This document shows, in pieces, positions 45,432 to 58,548 of a stretch of DNA of 64,000 nucleotides. Numbering within the stretch: the stretch's first letter is position 1; each line of letters begins with the position of its first letter. A program made the position numbers and the translations under genes. The stretch is from Paraburkholderia flagellata (lineage in GTDB: Bacteria; Pseudomonadota; Gammaproteobacteria; Burkholderiales; Burkholderiaceae): the NCBI RefSeq assembly GCF_021390645.1, contig NZ_JAJEJT010000004.1, forward strand, positions 434,001 to 498,000, read 5' to 3'. The notes under the pieces are model-generated. The model ran no database searches and had not been told where the DNA came from. It saw only the letters and a list, made by a program, of their open reading frames with translations.

Positions 45432-46423
45432 AATCGAACGCAGTCATTGCCATTCACGGCGGCGCCGGCACGATCCTGCGCGCTTCGATGGCGCCCGAAG
45501 TCGAAGCTCAGTATCTCGACGCGCTCAGCCGCATTCTCGCGGCCGGCCAGCGCATTCTCGCGGAAGGCGGGAGCGCGCTCGACGCAGTCGAGGAAGCGGT
45601 GCGCCTGCTCGAAGACTGCCCGTTTTTCAATGCGGGCCATGGCGCGGTTTTCACGTCCGCAGGCACGCATGAGCTGGACGCCTCGATCATGGACGGCCGC
45701 ACGCTAGAAGCGGGCGCCGTGTGCTGCGTGAAGCGCGTGCGCAATCCGGTGCGGGCGGCGCGCCGCGTGCTGGAGAAGAGCGAGCACGTGCTCTTCACGG
45801 GCGAAGGCGCGGAAGCGTTTGCTGCGGCGCAGGGCATCGAATTCGTCGATCCCGGCTATTTCCACACCGATGCGCGCTACCGTCAGTGGCAGCTCGCACG
45901 CGGCGAAGCACGTGCGATGCTCGATCACGATGGGGCAACGCTCGAAGCCAGGGCCGCTGCGAAGGCATCGGAAGAAAGCCTGCCGCACGAGCCGATCGAC
46001 CCGAACCGCAAGTACGGCACGGTGGGCGCGGTGGCGCTCGACGCGCAAGGCCACCTCGCGGCGGCAACGTCGACGGGCGGCATCACGAACAAGCAGGTGG
46101 GTCGCGTGGGCGACGCGCCGCTGATCGGCGCGGGCTGCTATGCCGACGATGCCACCTGCGCGGTGTCCACCACGGGATCGGGCGAAATGTTCATGCGCAT
46201 GGTCGCGGCCTACGACGTGGCGGCGCAAATGAAATATCGCGGTGCTTCGCTCTCCGAAGCAGCGACGAATGTCGTGATGGAGCAATTGCCGCGCATCGAC
46301 GGCCGCGGCGGCCTGATTGCCGTGGACGCACAAGGCAACGTGGTCCTGCCGTTCAACACCGAAGGCATGTATCGCGGCTACGCGCGCGTGGGCGAAGCGC
46401 CCGTTGCGTCGATCTACGCTTAA
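45428..46423 (+). CDS. iaaA: Isoaspartyl peptidase/L-asparaginase
   Basis: The product has 331 residues, an Ntn-hydrolase of the plant-type asparaginase family. The autocleavage site is Gly197-Thr198 in [10 protein letters not shown], with Thr198 as nucleophile; [17 protein letters not shown] and the later [11 protein letters not shown] line the active site. It hydrolyses beta-aspartyl (isoaspartyl) dipeptides and asparagine in the cytoplasm. In Escherichia coli iaaA also precedes gsiABCD, which supports the names used here. The start at 45428 overlaps the regulator's stop codon; the Shine-Dalgarno is weak. Confidence 0.93.
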   Translation: MKSNAVIAIHGGAGTILRASMAPEVEAQYLDALSRILAAGQRILAEGGSALDAVEEAVRLLEDCPFFNAGHGAVFTSAGTHELDASIMDGRTLEAGAVCCVKRVRNPVRAARRVLEKSEHVLFTGEGAEAFAAAQGIEFVDPGYFHTDARYRQWQLARGEARAMLDHDGATLEARAAAKASEESLPHEPIDPNRKYGTVGAVALDAQGHLAAATSTGGITNKQVGRVGDAPLIGAGCYADDATCAVSTTGSGEMFMRMVAAYDVAAQMKYRGASLSEAATNVVMEQLPRIDGRGGLIAVDAQGNVVLPFNTEGMYRGYARVGEAPVASIYA

Positions 46424-46464
46424 GCGGCGCATCGCTTTGCGCAACAAACGAAGGAATCCTCATC

Positions 46465-48372
<1,908 letters not shown>

Positions 48373-48471
48373 ACGCGCCGTCGTGCCACGCCGCAGTGCC
48401 ACACATCGTTCGCTTTTTAGCTGGATCATTTCGCCGAGTCGTCAAGATTCACTGGTATGGAGACCTGATTG

Positions 48472-50016
48472 ATGAAAGAAGTCAAAGCATGGATGAAGGG
48501 CAGCGCGCTCGCACTCGCGCTGATCGCCGGTGCGACGGCCGCGCGAGCCGCCGAACAGCGCGCCGTGATGGCCGTCGATTCGACGTTCTCGACGCTCGAT
48601 CCGTACGACGCCAACGACACGCTCTCGCAGGCTGTTTCGAAGTCGTTCTACCAGGGTCTGTTCGGTTTCGACAAGGATCTGAAGCTCACCAACGTGCTGG
48701 CCACGAGCTATGAAGTGAGCGGCGACGGCCTCGTCTACACCTTCAAACTGCGCCAGGGTGTGAAGTTCCAGGACGGCACCGACTTCAATGCGGCGGCCGT
48801 GAAGGCGAATTTCGACCGCGTGACGGACCCGGCGAATCACCTGAAGCGCTACAACATGTTCCGCCGCATTGCGAAGACCGAAGTGGTCGATCCGTACACG
48901 GTGAAAGTCACGCTGAATGCGCCGTTCTCGGCGTTCGTGAACGTGCTCGCGCACCCGTCGGCGGTGATGATCTCGCCTGCGGCCATGAAGAAGTGGGGCA
49001 AGGATATCGGGCTGCATCCGGTGGGCACGGGCCCGTTCGCATTCGTGAAGTGGGACCCGGCTGGCGACCTCGTCGTGCACAAGTTCGACGGCTACTGGAA
49101 GAAGGGCTACCCGAAGATCGACGAGATCGACTGGAAGCCGGTAGCCGACAACAACACGCGCGCGGCGCTCATGCGCACGGGCGAAGCGGACTTCGCCTTC
49201 CGCATTCCGTTCGAACAGGCGAGCGCGTTCCAGTCGAACCCGAAGGTGGACCTGATCGCCACGCCCTCGATCATCCAGCGTTACATCAGCCTGAACACCG
49301 CGAAGAAGCCGTTCGACAACCCGCTCGTGCGCCAGGCGCTGAATTACGCGATCAACAAGGATGCGCTCGCGAAGGTGGCGTTCGCGGGCTACGCGCTGCC
49401 TTCGGACGGCGTGCTGCCCCAGGGCGTCGATTACTCGGTCAAGCTCGGCCCGTGGCCGTACGATCCGGCCAAGGCGCGGGAACTGCTCAAGCAGGCTGGC
49501 TACCCGAACGGTTTCGAAACGACGCTGTGGTCTGCGTATAACAACTCGACCGCGCAAAAGGCCATTCAGTTCGTGCAGCAACAGCTCGCGCAAGTGGGAG
49601 TGAAGGCGAACGTCGAAGCGCTGGAAACGGGCACCGCCGTCGCGCGTGTGGAAAGCGCACAGGACCCGGCATCGGCGGGCGTACGCATGTACTACATCGG
49701 CTGGTCGTCGTCCACGGGTGAAGCGGACTGGGGCATCTCGCCGCTGCTCGCTTCGGCATCGTGGCCGCCGAAACTCATGAACACGGCGTACTACAAGAAC
49801 ACCGCCGTTGATCAGGACCTCGCGAAGGCGCTCGAAACGACGGACCGCGCGCAAAAAACGGCGCTCTACACCGACGCGCAAAAACGCATCTGGGCCGACG
49901 CGCCGTGGGTGTTCCTCGTGAAGGAAAAGGTCGTGTACGCCCGCAGCAAGCGCCTGGCCGGCGCGTATGTGGCGCCGGACGGCTCGTTCAACTTCGACGA
50001 GATTTCGATTCGCTAA
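48472..50016 (+). CDS. gsiB: Peptide/glutathione ABC transporter, periplasmic binding protein
   Basis: The product has 514 residues, SBP_bac_5 family. The signal peptide ([17 protein letters not shown]) ends near ARA, before AEQRAVMAV. Family motifs include [19 protein letters not shown] and [14 protein letters not shown]. The start at 48472 follows GGAG by 9 bases. It captures peptides, perhaps including glutathione or isoaspartyl peptides, in the periplasm and delivers them to the permeases encoded next. The name follows the operon match with Escherichia coli; ligand specificity has not been shown. Confidence 0.92.
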   Translation: MKEVKAWMKGSALALALIAGATAARAAEQRAVMAVDSTFSTLDPYDANDTLSQAVSKSFYQGLFGFDKDLKLTNVLATSYEVSGDGLVYTFKLRQGVKFQDGTDFNAAAVKANFDRVTDPANHLKRYNMFRRIAKTEVVDPYTVKVTLNAPFSAFVNVLAHPSAVMISPAAMKKWGKDIGLHPVGTGPFAFVKWDPAGDLVVHKFDGYWKKGYPKIDEIDWKPVADNNTRAALMRTGEADFAFRIPFEQASAFQSNPKVDLIATPSIIQRYISLNTAKKPFDNPLVRQALNYAINKDALAKVAFAGYALPSDGVLPQGVDYSVKLGPWPYDPAKARELLKQAGYPNGFETTLWSAYNNSTAQKAIQFVQQQLAQVGVKANVEALETGTAVARVESAQDPASAGVRMYYIGWSSSTGEADWGISPLLASASWPPKLMNTAYYKNTAVDQDLAKALETTDRAQKTALYTDAQKRIWADAPWVFLVKEKVVYARSKRLAGAYVAPDGSFNFDEISIR

Positions 50017-50085
50017 TGCGTCGTGCGCCGCTGCCGGAACGTTCGAGTCCGGCGCGGCGCACACGCTCGATGCAGTAACGCGCTC

Positions 50086-51006
50086 ATGCTGAATTTCATT
50101 GTCAAACGCTCACTGGGTCTCCTGCCGACACTCCTGATCGTCGCGATCCTGGTGTTCCTGTTCGTGCATCTGCTGCCGGGCGACCCGGCGCGCCTCGCGG
50201 CCGGTCCCGAAGCGGACGACGCCACGGTCGCGCTCGTACGCGCCGACCTCGGTCTCGACCAGCCGCTGCCGCAGCAGTTCATCCATTTCTTCGTGCGCAT
50301 CGCCCACGGCGACTTCGGTGTTTCGATGCGCAGCAAGCGCCCGGTCATCACCGAAATTGGCGAGCGTTTCATGCCCACGCTGCTGCTCACGCTCACCAGC
50401 ATGGTCTGGGCCGTGGTGTTCGGCATGGCGATCGGCATCGTCTCGGCCGTGTGGCGCAATCGCTGGCCCGATCGCATCGGCATGGCGCTCGCGGTGTCGG
50501 GCATATCGTTTCCCGCCTTCGCACTCGGCATGGCGCTCATGGAGTTGTTTTCGGTGCATCTGGGCTGGCTGCCCGTGGTGAGCGACGGTTCCTGGCGCAG
50601 CTACGTGCTGCCGTCGATCACGCTCGGCGCGGCCGTGGCCGCGGTGATGGCGCGCTTCACGCGAGCGTCCTTCGTCGAGGTGCTCAACGAGGACTTCGTG
50701 CGCACGGCGCGCGCGAAGGGTGTGGCCGAGCGATGGGTGGTGATCAAGCATTGCCTGCGCAACGCGATGATTCCCGTCGTCACGATGATGGGCCTGCAGT
50801 TCGGCTTTCTGCTGGGCGGCTCGATCGTCGTGGAGGTGGTGTTCAACTGGCCAGGCCTCGGGCGACTGCTCATCGATTCGGTTTCGATGCGCGATTACCC
50901 CGTGATTCAGGCCGAAGTGCTGTTGTTCTCGCTCGAGTTCATCGTCATCAATCTGATCGTGGACGTGCTGTACGCGGTCATCAATCCGACCATTCGATTC
51001 AGGTGA
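50086..51006 (+). CDS. gsiC: Peptide/glutathione ABC transporter, permease 1
   Basis: The 306 residues equal the length of Escherichia coli GsiC. The start [20 protein letters not shown] and the [10 protein letters not shown] segment are typical of DppB-type permeases, and the EAA loop is in [17 protein letters not shown]. About six membrane helices are visible. It pairs with the next gene product to form the inner-membrane channel. Confidence 0.93.
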   Translation: MLNFIVKRSLGLLPTLLIVAILVFLFVHLLPGDPARLAAGPEADDATVALVRADLGLDQPLPQQFIHFFVRIAHGDFGVSMRSKRPVITEIGERFMPTLLLTLTSMVWAVVFGMAIGIVSAVWRNRWPDRIGMALAVSGISFPAFALGMALMELFSVHLGWLPVVSDGSWRSYVLPSITLGAAVAAVMARFTRASFVEVLNEDFVRTARAKGVAERWVVIKHCLRNAMIPVVTMMGLQFGFLLGGSIVVEVVFNWPGLGRLLIDSVSMRDYPVIQAEVLLFSLEFIVINLIVDVLYAVINPTIRFR

Positions 51007-51013
51007 GCACGCC

Positions 51014-51907
51014 ATGAGCACGACCCAAAACCTTGCCGTACGCGCACAGGACGAAGCGATCCGCACGCCGTGGCGCGAGTTCTGGCGCAAGTTCCGCAAG
51101 CAGCACGTCGCGCTCGGCGCGGGCGCTTTCGTGCTGCTGCTGGTGGTGATCGCGGTGTTCGCGCCGCATCTCGTGCCTTACGACCCGGAAAACTACTTCG
51201 ACTACGACTCGCTCAACGCCGGTCCCTCTTCGGCACACTGGTTCGGCGTGGACGCGCTGGGCCGCGATATTTTCAGCCGCATTCTCGCGGGCACGCGCAT
51301 CTCGCTCGCGGCAGGCTTTCTTTCGGTGGCGCTGGGCGCCGCGGTCGGCACGTTCTTCGGCTTGCTCGCGGGCTACTACGAAGGCTGGTGGGACCGCATC
51401 ACCATGCGGGTGGCCGACGTGTTGTTCGCATTCCCAGGCATTCTGCTCGCCATCGGCGTGGTGGCGATCCTCGGCAACGGCATGATCAACGTGGTGTGCG
51501 CGGTGGCGGTGTTCAGCATTCCGGCGTTCGCGCGTCTCGTGCGCGGCAATACGCTCATGCTCAAACACCTCACATATGTCGAGGCCGCGCGCAGCATTGG
51601 CGCATCGGATTGGACGATCATCATGCGGCATATTCTGCCGGGCACGGTGTCGTCCGTGATCGTGTATCTGACCATGCGTATCGGCACTTCGATCATCACG
51701 GCGGCGAGCCTGTCGTTCATTGGCCTGGGCGCGCAGCCGCCCACGCCGGAGTGGGGCGCCATGCTCAACGAGGCGCGCGCGGACATGGTCACGGCGCCGC
51801 ATATCGCGCTGTTTCCGAGCCTCGCCATCTTCCTCACGGTGCTCGCATTCAATCTGCTGGGCGACGGCCTGCGCGACGCGCTCGACCCGAAACTGGACCG
51901 CGCATGA
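51014..51907 (+). CDS. gsiD: Peptide/glutathione ABC transporter, permease 2
   Basis: The product has 297 residues, a DppC-type permease with an N-terminal cytoplasmic segment ([11 protein letters not shown]), six membrane helices and the EAA loop in [17 protein letters not shown]. It starts 7 bases after gsiC and its stop overlaps the start of the P1 peptidase gene (ATGA). It forms a heterodimer with GsiC. Confidence 0.93.
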   Translation: MSTTQNLAVRAQDEAIRTPWREFWRKFRKQHVALGAGAFVLLLVVIAVFAPHLVPYDPENYFDYDSLNAGPSSAHWFGVDALGRDIFSRILAGTRISLAAGFLSVALGAAVGTFFGLLAGYYEGWWDRITMRVADVLFAFPGILLAIGVVAILGNGMINVVCAVAVFSIPAFARLVRGNTLMLKHLTYVEAARSIGASDWTIIMRHILPGTVSSVIVYLTMRIGTSIITAASLSFIGLGAQPPTPEWGAMLNEARADMVTAPHIALFPSLAIFLTVLAFNLLGDGLRDALDPKLDRA

Positions 51908-52980
51908 GCACCCATCGCACAGATACCGCGCCGCATATCGGCACACTGGTGAGCGGCGCGACGGGAACGATTGCCGATGTGAGCGGCGTGCGCATGGGTC
52001 ACTGCACGCTCGACGCGGGCGATGTGCAAACGGGCGTGACCGTGGTGATGCCCCACGCACGCGACCTCTTTCGCGAGAAGGTGCCGGCGAGCGCTTGCGT
52101 GATCAACGGATTTGGCAAGAGCATCGGGCTCATGCAGCTCGAAGAGCTGGGTGTGCTCGAAACGCCGATTGCGCTGACCAACACGTTCGGCGTGGGTGCG
52201 CTTGCACAAGCGCAGATTCGCGCGGCAGTCGCGGCGAATCCGCAGATCGGGCGCGGCCTGCCAACCGTTAATCCGCTCGTGTTCGAGTGCAATGACGGCT
52301 ATCTGAACGATATTCAGGCGCTGGCGGTGAGCGAGGCGCACTATCTCGCTGCCTGCGCTGCTGCGAGCGCTGACTTTGCTCGCGGCAGCGTCGGCGCGGG
52401 CCGCGGCATGTCGAGCTTCGACCTGAAAGGCGGCATTGGCACGGCGTCGCGTGTGGTGCGCGCGGCGGACGCGCAGCACACGGTGGGTGCGCTCGTGCTC
52501 GCGAACTTCGGCCGCTTGCCCATGCTGACGATCGACGGTATGCCGCTGGGCCGCGAACTTGCGGCGCGCTTGGCGTCGAGCTGCGCCACGCAGGAGCCCG
52601 AGAAGGGGTCGATCATCATGTTGATCGCCACGGATGCGCCGCTCGACTCGCGGCAGCTTCGGCGCGTATCGATGCGCGCAGCGGCGGGTCTCGCGCGCAC
52701 GGGGTCCGTTTATGGACACGGCAGCGGCGATATCGCCATGGCGTTCAGCACCGCATACACGCTGGCGCACGACGCGCCGACCCACGCGTTGCCGCGCTTG
52801 CTCGCCGACTCGCAACTCGACCCGCTGTTTCAGGCAAGCGCCGATTGCGTCGAGCAAGCGATTCTCGACGCGTTGTGGAGCGCAAGCACCGTGCAGGGCC
52901 GGGATGGCCACGTGCGTCTCGCGTTGCGCGAAGCGGTGCCCGATCTCGCCAATCTGCTCGAAGGCGGACCGCAAGCGTGA
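51904..52980 (+). CDS. P1-family aminopeptidase (DmpA/BapA-like)
   Basis: The product has 358 residues. P1 enzymes are self-cleaving Ntn-type hydrolases; the cleavage site here fits Gly235-Ser236 in [15 protein letters not shown], with Ser236 as the new N-terminal nucleophile. [12 protein letters not shown] and [15 protein letters not shown] are also typical. Known members (DmpA, BapA) release D-, L- or beta-amino acids from peptide N termini. No signal peptide is visible, so it acts in the cytoplasm on imported peptides. It overlaps gsiD by 4 bases and the next gene by 4 bases. Confidence 0.9.
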   Translation: MSTHRTDTAPHIGTLVSGATGTIADVSGVRMGHCTLDAGDVQTGVTVVMPHARDLFREKVPASACVINGFGKSIGLMQLEELGVLETPIALTNTFGVGALAQAQIRAAVAANPQIGRGLPTVNPLVFECNDGYLNDIQALAVSEAHYLAACAAASADFARGSVGAGRGMSSFDLKGGIGTASRVVRAADAQHTVGALVLANFGRLPMLTIDGMPLGRELAARLASSCATQEPEKGSIIMLIATDAPLDSRQLRRVSMRAAAGLARTGSVYGHGSGDIAMAFSTAYTLAHDAPTHALPRLLADSQLDPLFQASADCVEQAILDALWSASTVQGRDGHVRLALREAVPDLANLLEGGPQA

Positions 52981-53810
52981 AAATACTCATCTCCGTCGAT
53001 ATCGAAGGCATAGGCGGTGTCTTCAACGTTCAGCAAACGCGCGCCGGTAATCCCGAGTACGAGCGGGCCCGCCGCTGGATGACGCTCGAAGCGAACGCGG
53101 CCGTGGAGGGCGCGTTCTCGGGCGGCGCAAGCGAAGTGTGGGTCAACGACTCCCACGGCGGCTTCAACAACCTGCTGCTCGACGAGATCGATGCGCGCGC
53201 ACGCGTCATACTCGGCAAGCCGCGCACGCTCGGCATGATGGCGGGGCTCGAGCACAGGCCCGCGCTCGTTTTCATGATTGGCTATCACGCCATGGCGCAA
53301 AGCCGCGGCATGCTCGCGCACACCATCAACAGCTTTGCGTTCGCGCGCGTGCGCGTGGATGGCGTCGCGACGGGCGAGGCGGGGCTGTATGGCGCGCTTG
53401 CGCAGGAATACGGCGCACGGGTGGCGCTTTTGAGCGGTGACGATGTATTTGAACGCGAAACGCAGCCCGCCTTTCCCGATGCGAAGTTCGTGGTGGTGAA
53501 GCGTGCAGACGGCCACGCGAGCGGCGATATGCTGACGCCCGCCGCGAGCCGCGAGCGGATTCGCGACGCGGCGCGCGAAGCCGTCGGGCAGGTCGCGCGC
53601 GATGGCGCGTGGTGGGACCGTGCCTGCGCGGCGCCGCGCGTGCGTCATTGCGAACTGCATACGCAGACCAGCGCGCTGGCGGATCTCTTTTCGCAGTGGC
53701 CGAGTATCGAGCGCGCGGCGGGCTGCGTAATCCGGTTTGTGGCGCCAACGGCCGAATACCTCGTGCGCACGCTCAATAGCTTGTCGGCGATGTCGGCTGT
53801 CTTGCGGTGA
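52977..53810 (+). CDS. M55-family D-aminopeptidase (DppA-like)
   Basis: The product has 277 residues. The residues that bind the zinc pair in DppA are present: Asp8 and Glu10 (SVDIEGIGG), His60 (NDSHGG), His104 (GYHAMA) and Glu134 (ATGEAG); the proposed catalytic His is His115 (LAHTINSF). The start is a GTG that overlaps the stop of the P1 peptidase (GTGA). DppA cleaves N-terminal D-amino acids from peptides, often coupled to cell-wall or peptide recycling. It closes the operon. Confidence 0.92.
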   Translation: MKILISVDIEGIGGVFNVQQTRAGNPEYERARRWMTLEANAAVEGAFSGGASEVWVNDSHGGFNNLLLDEIDARARVILGKPRTLGMMAGLEHRPALVFMIGYHAMAQSRGMLAHTINSFAFARVRVDGVATGEAGLYGALAQEYGARVALLSGDDVFERETQPAFPDAKFVVVKRADGHASGDMLTPAASRERIRDAAREAVGQVARDGAWWDRACAAPRVRHCELHTQTSALADLFSQWPSIERAAGCVIRFVAPTAEYLVRTLNSLSAMSAVLR

Positions 53811-53870
53811 AACCGCCGTTGTTTCCTGCGTTGTGCAACTAACTGTCAGCCCCGCCGCGCGTAGCGCAAC

Positions 53871-53895
53871 GGACCGGCGGCCTTGCCGCCAGTCC
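53871..53895. terminator. Hairpin between the convergent gsi operon and glgX
   Basis: The stem GGAC/GTCC plus GGCGGC/GCCGCC with one mismatch encloses a CTT loop, between the M55 gene end and the glgX end. No T-tract follows on the plus strand, so it is a moderate terminator candidate. Confidence 0.45.
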
Positions 53896-53912
53896 GCGAA
53901 AAAGCGTGCCCT

Positions 53913-56090
53913 TCATCCCGTGAGATTTTCCTCCAGCCGGTCGAACACGCGTTGCGTCGCGCCCCGCGCATGCAGCGCGAACAACAGCAGCGAGCGCCCC
54001 GTCACCTGATAGATATCTCCGGCTTCGAATTCGGGCAGCTCGTCGCGAACGGGCATGTTCGTATCGATGAGGCAGTTCCACTGATCGTTGCCCGGCACGG
54101 AAGGCAGCGTGAATTCCACCATGTCGTGATAGGCGTTGAACACGATGAGCATCGTCGCATCCGAAGCGAGGCGCATGATGCCGCTCGTTTGCGATCGTCC
54201 ATCGATCAGCATGCCGAAACAACGCATGGCCGGATCGTCCCATTGCTCCTGGGCGAGCGGCACGCCCGCAGCGGAGAGCCATTCGACGTCGGTGACGTCG
54301 AGCGTGGCATTGTGCTCGCCGATGAGAAAGCGGTTGCGGCGCAGGACCGGCAGCGCATGGCGCAGGGCAGTGAGCTTGCGCACGAAGTCGGCGAGCCCGC
54401 GGCCCGTGTCGTCAATGCCTTCCCAGTCCACCCAGCTCACTTCGTTGTCCTGGCAGTACGCATTGTTGTTGCCGCGTTGCGTGCGGCCAAACTCGTCGCC
54501 CGCCAGCAGCATCGGCGTGCCCTGTGAGAGCAGCAGAGTGGCGAGGAAGTTACGCTTCTGGCGCTCGCGCAGCAAGCGGATTTCGGGGTCGTCGGTCGGG
54601 CCTTCGGCGCCGCAGTTCCACGAGAGATTGTCGCCGTGGCCGTCGCGGTTCTCTTCGCCATTGGCCTCGTTGTGGCGCTCGTTGTACGAAACCAGATCGT
54701 GCAGCGTGAAGCCGTCGTGGGCCGTGACGAAGTTCACACTCGACCATGGCCGCCGGCCGCGCCGGTTGAAGCTGTCGCCCGAGGCGCACAGGCGCGTGGC
54801 GAGTTCGGGCGCCGTGCCTTCGTCGCCTTTCCACCAGGCGCGCGCGGTGTCGCGAAAGCGGTCGTTCCATTCCATCCAGCCGGGCGGGAACCCGCCTACC
54901 TGGTAGCCGCCCGGCCCGCAGTCCCATGGCTCGGCAATCAGCTTCACGCTCGAGAGGATCGGGTCCTGGCGGCAGCTGTCGAGAAAGCCGCCGCCTTCGT
55001 CGAAGCCGTAAGGCTCGCGCCCGAGGATCGTCGCGAGGTCGAAGCGGAAACCGTCTACGCCCATTTCGAGCACCCAGTAGCGCAGGCTGTCCGTGACCAT
55101 CTGCAGCACGCGCGGGTGCGAGAGGTTCAGCGTATTGCCCGTGCCGGTGTCGTTGATGTAGTAGCGCTTGTCTTCAGGTAATCGGTAATACGAAGCATTG
55201 TCGATGCCTCGAAACGAGAGCGTGGGCCCGAGTTCGCTACCTTCGGCCGTGTGGTTGTACACCACGTCGAGTATCACTTCGAGACCCGCCTGGTGCAGAC
55301 GGTCCACCATGTTCTTGAACTCGTCGATCGAGCCATGTTCGCCCACCGAGTAGCGCGGATCCGGCGCGAAGAAGCCGATCGTGTTGTAGCCCCAGTAGTT
55401 CGTGAGGCCGCGTTCGAGCAGGTGCGAATCGTTCACGAACGTATGGATGGGCAGCAACTCCACGGAGGTCACGCCAAGCCCGCGGATATATTCGAGCACC
55501 GGCGTTTGCCCGAGGCCCGCGAAAGTGCCGCGTTCTTCGGGCGGTACGTCGGGATGGCGGATCGTGTAGCCGCGCACGTGCGTCTCGTAGATGATCGTGC
55601 GCTCGCGCGGTACGCGCTCGCGCATCGGGTGGTGCCAGGTGAAGCCCTGATCGACCACGCGGCAGCGCGGCACATAGCGCGCGCTGTCTCGCGTGTCGAA
55701 CGAGAGATCGCCGTCGGGACTGCCGATGGTGTAGCCGAACACGGCGGGATGCCAGCGCAGCGCACCCACGTGCGCCTTCGCATAGGGATCGAGCAGCAGC
55801 TTGTTCGGATTGAAACGATGGCCCGCCTGCGGATCGTACGGCCCATGCACGCGATACCCGTAGGTGGCGCCCGGTTCGAGGTCGGGCAGATACACGTGCC
55901 ACACCTCGTCGGTGTATTCGGGCAACGCGATGCGCTCGAGTTCGCGCAGGCCGTTCTTGTCGAAGAGACACAGCTCGACCTTCGTCGCATTCGCTGAGAA
56001 GAGCGCGAAGTTCACGCCGCGGCCGTTCCAGGTGGCGCCGAGCGGAAACGGCTGTCCTTCTACGACGCGGGTAGCGGTTTTTTTCTTCAT
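53913..56090 (-). CDS. glgX: Glycogen debranching enzyme
   Basis: The product has 725 residues. An N-terminal CBM48 domain (about 10-130, LGATWNGRGVNFALFSANAT) precedes a GH13 barrel. Catalytic residues fit Asp351 (GFRFDLA), Glu387 (LIAEPWD) and Asp459 (TAHDGFTLHD). GlgX/isoamylase-type enzymes remove short alpha-1,6 branches from glycogen or limit dextrin. The ATG at 56090 lacks a clear Shine-Dalgarno; the frame could open at a TTG at 56159. No other glycogen or trehalose genes are adjacent, although glgX often sits with them in related bacteria. Confidence 0.93.
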   Translation of the reverse strand: MKKKTATRVVEGQPFPLGATWNGRGVNFALFSANATKVELCLFDKNGLRELERIALPEYTDEVWHVYLPDLEPGATYGYRVHGPYDPQAGHRFNPNKLLLDPYAKAHVGALRWHPAVFGYTIGSPDGDLSFDTRDSARYVPRCRVVDQGFTWHHPMRERVPRERTIIYETHVRGYTIRHPDVPPEERGTFAGLGQTPVLEYIRGLGVTSVELLPIHTFVNDSHLLERGLTNYWGYNTIGFFAPDPRYSVGEHGSIDEFKNMVDRLHQAGLEVILDVVYNHTAEGSELGPTLSFRGIDNASYYRLPEDKRYYINDTGTGNTLNLSHPRVLQMVTDSLRYWVLEMGVDGFRFDLATILGREPYGFDEGGGFLDSCRQDPILSSVKLIAEPWDCGPGGYQVGGFPPGWMEWNDRFRDTARAWWKGDEGTAPELATRLCASGDSFNRRGRRPWSSVNFVTAHDGFTLHDLVSYNERHNEANGEENRDGHGDNLSWNCGAEGPTDDPEIRLLRERQKRNFLATLLLSQGTPMLLAGDEFGRTQRGNNNAYCQDNEVSWVDWEGIDDTGRGLADFVRKLTALRHALPVLRRNRFLIGEHNATLDVTDVEWLSAAGVPLAQEQWDDPAMRCFGMLIDGRSQTSGIMRLASDATMLIVFNAYHDMVEFTLPSVPGNDQWNCLIDTNMPVRDELPEFEAGDIYQVTGRSLLLFALHARGATQRVFDRLEENLTG

Positions 56091-56388
56091 GGGCTCGTCG
56101 GTTGGGGACGCGGAGGTGCGCGTTTCCAACGCCGTTGCGCGCAAGGGCGGGGATTTCAATCAAGCAAGGTTTGGGCCTGAACTCGCGCGGCGCAACGCAC
56201 TGCTGGGAAGGCAAGGAGGGAAGGACGGGAAGCGCGGGCGCGGCGGCAGCTTTTTACAGCCGTCGACCGCCGCGTGAATCGTGCCGCGTGTGGCTGCGCC
56301 AGGCGGCGGCGCGCGCTGCGAGCGTGTAGCTTTGGCGCAGCGCGTGCGCAGATTTACCGATACATTTGCGTGATTTCGCGTGCGCCGC
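56091..56388. other. Gap upstream of glgX
   Basis: About 300 bases. It should contain the glgX promoter and the end of the ABM gene's transcript. I see no clear gene, repeat or hairpin. Confidence 0.35.
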
Positions 56389-56712
56389 TTACTTCACGGT
56401 CTGCACCACTTCGAAGCCTTCGAACTCGGGATGGCTCAGATAGACCGGCCGGTTCGTGCCGCCCGCATTGCCCGCGTTTCTGTGCGCCGCGCGAAATGCG
56501 TCGGAGCGCGTCCAGTCTTCGAAGTGCGCATGGCTCGCCCAGATCGTGTGGCTCGCGTAGAGCACGTGATCTTCGCGCTGCGGACCCTTGAGCAGATGAA
56601 ATTCGATGAAGCCGGGCACTTGCTTCAAGTGTGTGTCGCGCGTGGCCCAGACTTCCTCGAATGCGGCCTCGGAGCCCAAGGCGACCTTGAAGCGGTTCAT
56701 GGCGATATACAT
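56389..56712 (-). CDS. ABM-fold protein (antibiotic biosynthesis monooxygenase/HmoA-like)
   Basis: The product has 107 residues, a ferredoxin-like ABM domain: MYIAMNRFKVALGSEAAFEE, then PGFIEFHLLKG and the W-x-AFRAAH segment (WTRSDAFRAAHRNAG). This pattern occurs in heme-degrading HmoA/IsdG-like proteins and in quinone monooxygenases. GAGGAA lies 6 bases before the ATG. A single-gene unit; the exact role is unknown. Confidence 0.85.
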   Translation of the reverse strand: MYIAMNRFKVALGSEAAFEEVWATRDTHLKQVPGFIEFHLLKGPQREDHVLYASHTIWASHAHFEDWTRSDAFRAAHRNAGNAGGTNRPVYLSHPEFEGFEVVQTVK

Positions 56713-56839
56713 GCGGCGTTCCTCTTCGCGTACGAAAATTCGATAGGCGCGGCGGCGGGACTAAGCGCATGATTTTCCCGGCGCCGCTTCGATCTCCGAT
56801 TATAAGAGGCCGCGGAGGTACTCGCGCCGCGTACGTACG

Positions 56840-58375
56840 TCAACCGACGCGAAACACCTGCACGGTCCCGGCAAGCTTCGTGGATTGCGTGTCGAGCGCC
56901 TGGGCGGCAGCCGTCACCTGTTCGACGAGCGCCGCGTTCTGCTGCGTGACCTCGTCCATTTGCGTGACGGCTGTGTCGACCTGCTCGATGCCGCTTTGCT
57001 GCTGCTCTGAGGCGGAGGCGATCTCGTTCATGATCGCGGTCACGCGCTGCACTGACGTGTGCAGTTCAGCCATCGTCGCGCCCGCAGTGGAAACGAGTTC
57101 CGTGCCATGCGAAACGGTTGCCACCGAATTCGCAATGAGGTCCTTGATCTCCTTGGCCGCCGCGGCCGAACGTTGCGCGAGCGAGCGCACCTCACTCGCG
57201 ACCACGGCGAACCCGCGGCCTTGCTCGCCCGCGCGCGCCGCCTCGACAGCCGCGTTGAGCGCGAGAATATTCGTCTGAAACGCAATGCCTTCGATGATGG
57301 CCGTGATCTCGGAGATCTTGTGCGAGCTGCCTTCGATCTCGCTCATCGTGCTCACCACGTCCTGCACGACGTCGCTCCCGCGCGATGCCACGTTCGCCGC
57401 CGTTTGCGCGAGCGAGCTGCCCTGGCGCGCATTGTCGGTGTTCTGCTTCACCGCCGAGGTAAGTTCGTTCATGCTCGCGGCCGTTTCCTGGAGCGACGCC
57501 GCCTGCTCCTCGGTACGCGCCGAAAGATCGATCATGCCCGCCGCGATCTGGCGCGTGGCCACCGAAACCGACTCGCTGCCCGAGCGCACCGCGCCCGTCA
57601 CGGAGCCCAGCTCCTTGCGGGTCTTTTCGATGTTCTCGAGCAGCAGGCCCATTTCATCACGGCGCTGCGCGCGCACGGTCTGGCTCAGATTGCCCGAGGA
57701 GATTTCATTGAGGCTCGTGAGCGCGTAATTGAGCGGCTCCATGATCGCGCGGCGCAGCATCACCCAGCCGAGGCCCGCGCCGAGCAGGCCGAGCGCGACC
57801 ATCGCGGCGCTCACGCCCGAGAACAAATGGAAATTTGCTTCGGCCTCCTCATAACGCACTTTCGCGTTGTTGTAGAGGTGCTTCTTGACCTCGTTGTTCG
57901 CGGCGCTCATGGCGCTGTAGAGGTCGGAGAGCTGTGTCATCGCGATGTTGTCGGCACTGGCCTTGTCGCCCGATTCGAGCGCTTTCGTGAAGTCCGTTAC
58001 CGCGTTGCGCATGGCCGTGCGCCGATCGGTGGTCGCGGCAATGAGCGGCAACTCGTCGCTTTCGTGCGGCATTTGCGTGAACTTCGTCCACCACTCGTCG
58101 GAGTTCTTGAAGAAGCCGGCGGCGCGCTGCAACTGATCGGGCACCGAGGGCGCGTCGGGGTGCAGCGCGACGCGGTCAAGTACGAGGCGCGTGCGCGCGA
58201 TGTAGATCTCCGCGTTGTCGATGGCCGTGGATTCGGCGAGCTTGTTGCGATAGGTGTCGCGGTTGGCGCTATTGGCCTTTTCGGTGCTGATGAAGCCGAG
58301 AACGCCGGAAACCGTGAGCAGGAGGGCGAGAAGCGCGAACGTGAGGGCGATGCGCGCTCGAATGGTGAGTGTCAT
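56840..58375 (-). CDS. Methyl-accepting chemotaxis protein (Tar-type sensor)
   Basis: The product has 511 residues. TM1 is at about 7-29, a four-helix-bundle periplasmic sensor at 30-190, TM2 at about 191-211, then HAMP ([19 protein letters not shown]) and the signalling domain ([40 protein letters not shown]). A pentapeptide tether is absent; it ends VQVFRVG. The ATG at 58375 is the likely start. A sigma-28-type promoter about 80 bases upstream ties it to flagellar gene expression. The ligand is unknown. Confidence 0.93.
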   Translation of the reverse strand: MTLTIRARIALTFALLALLLTVSGVLGFISTEKANSANRDTYRNKLAESTAIDNAEIYIARTRLVLDRVALHPDAPSVPDQLQRAAGFFKNSDEWWTKFTQMPHESDELPLIAATTDRRTAMRNAVTDFTKALESGDKASADNIAMTQLSDLYSAMSAANNEVKKHLYNNAKVRYEEAEANFHLFSGVSAAMVALGLLGAGLGWVMLRRAIMEPLNYALTSLNEISSGNLSQTVRAQRRDEMGLLLENIEKTRKELGSVTGAVRSGSESVSVATRQIAAGMIDLSARTEEQAASLQETAASMNELTSAVKQNTDNARQGSSLAQTAANVASRGSDVVQDVVSTMSEIEGSSHKISEITAIIEGIAFQTNILALNAAVEAARAGEQGRGFAVVASEVRSLAQRSAAAAKEIKDLIANSVATVSHGTELVSTAGATMAELHTSVQRVTAIMNEIASASEQQQSGIEQVDTAVTQMDEVTQQNAALVEQVTAAAQALDTQSTKLAGTVQVFRVG

Positions 58376-58456
58376 GCGTCTGTACCGTTTTGACCAGGGG
58401 CAACGCAAGCGGGGTGGCCTATCTGTGCAGGTCGCCGCCGACGGGCGTCACCTTAC

Positions 58457-58483
58457 ATATCGACAGCTAGACGCCTGGATTTA
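58457..58483 (-). promoter_or_regulatory. Sigma-28 (FliA) promoter for the chemoreceptor
   Basis: On the minus strand TAAA, 15 bases, then GTCGATAT matches the sigma-28 form TAAA-N15-GCCGATAA in 10 of 12 defined positions, at the right distance upstream of the chemoreceptor. Confidence 0.7.
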
Positions 58484-58548
58484 GGGTGAACCCGAATATT
58501 TTTAAATAACTACAGAATATCGGCGATTAGTAATGATTGAGCGCCGCG

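Noticed and set aside
45721..46464. Upstream extension of the gsiA frame through iaaA
   Set aside because: The extension is an out-of-frame translation of iaaA; GsiA homology begins at 46465 behind a ribosome site.
51070..51903. Upstream extension of the P1 peptidase frame through gsiD
   Set aside because: It is an Arg-rich shadow of gsiD; the P1 protein begins at the ATGA overlap at 51904.
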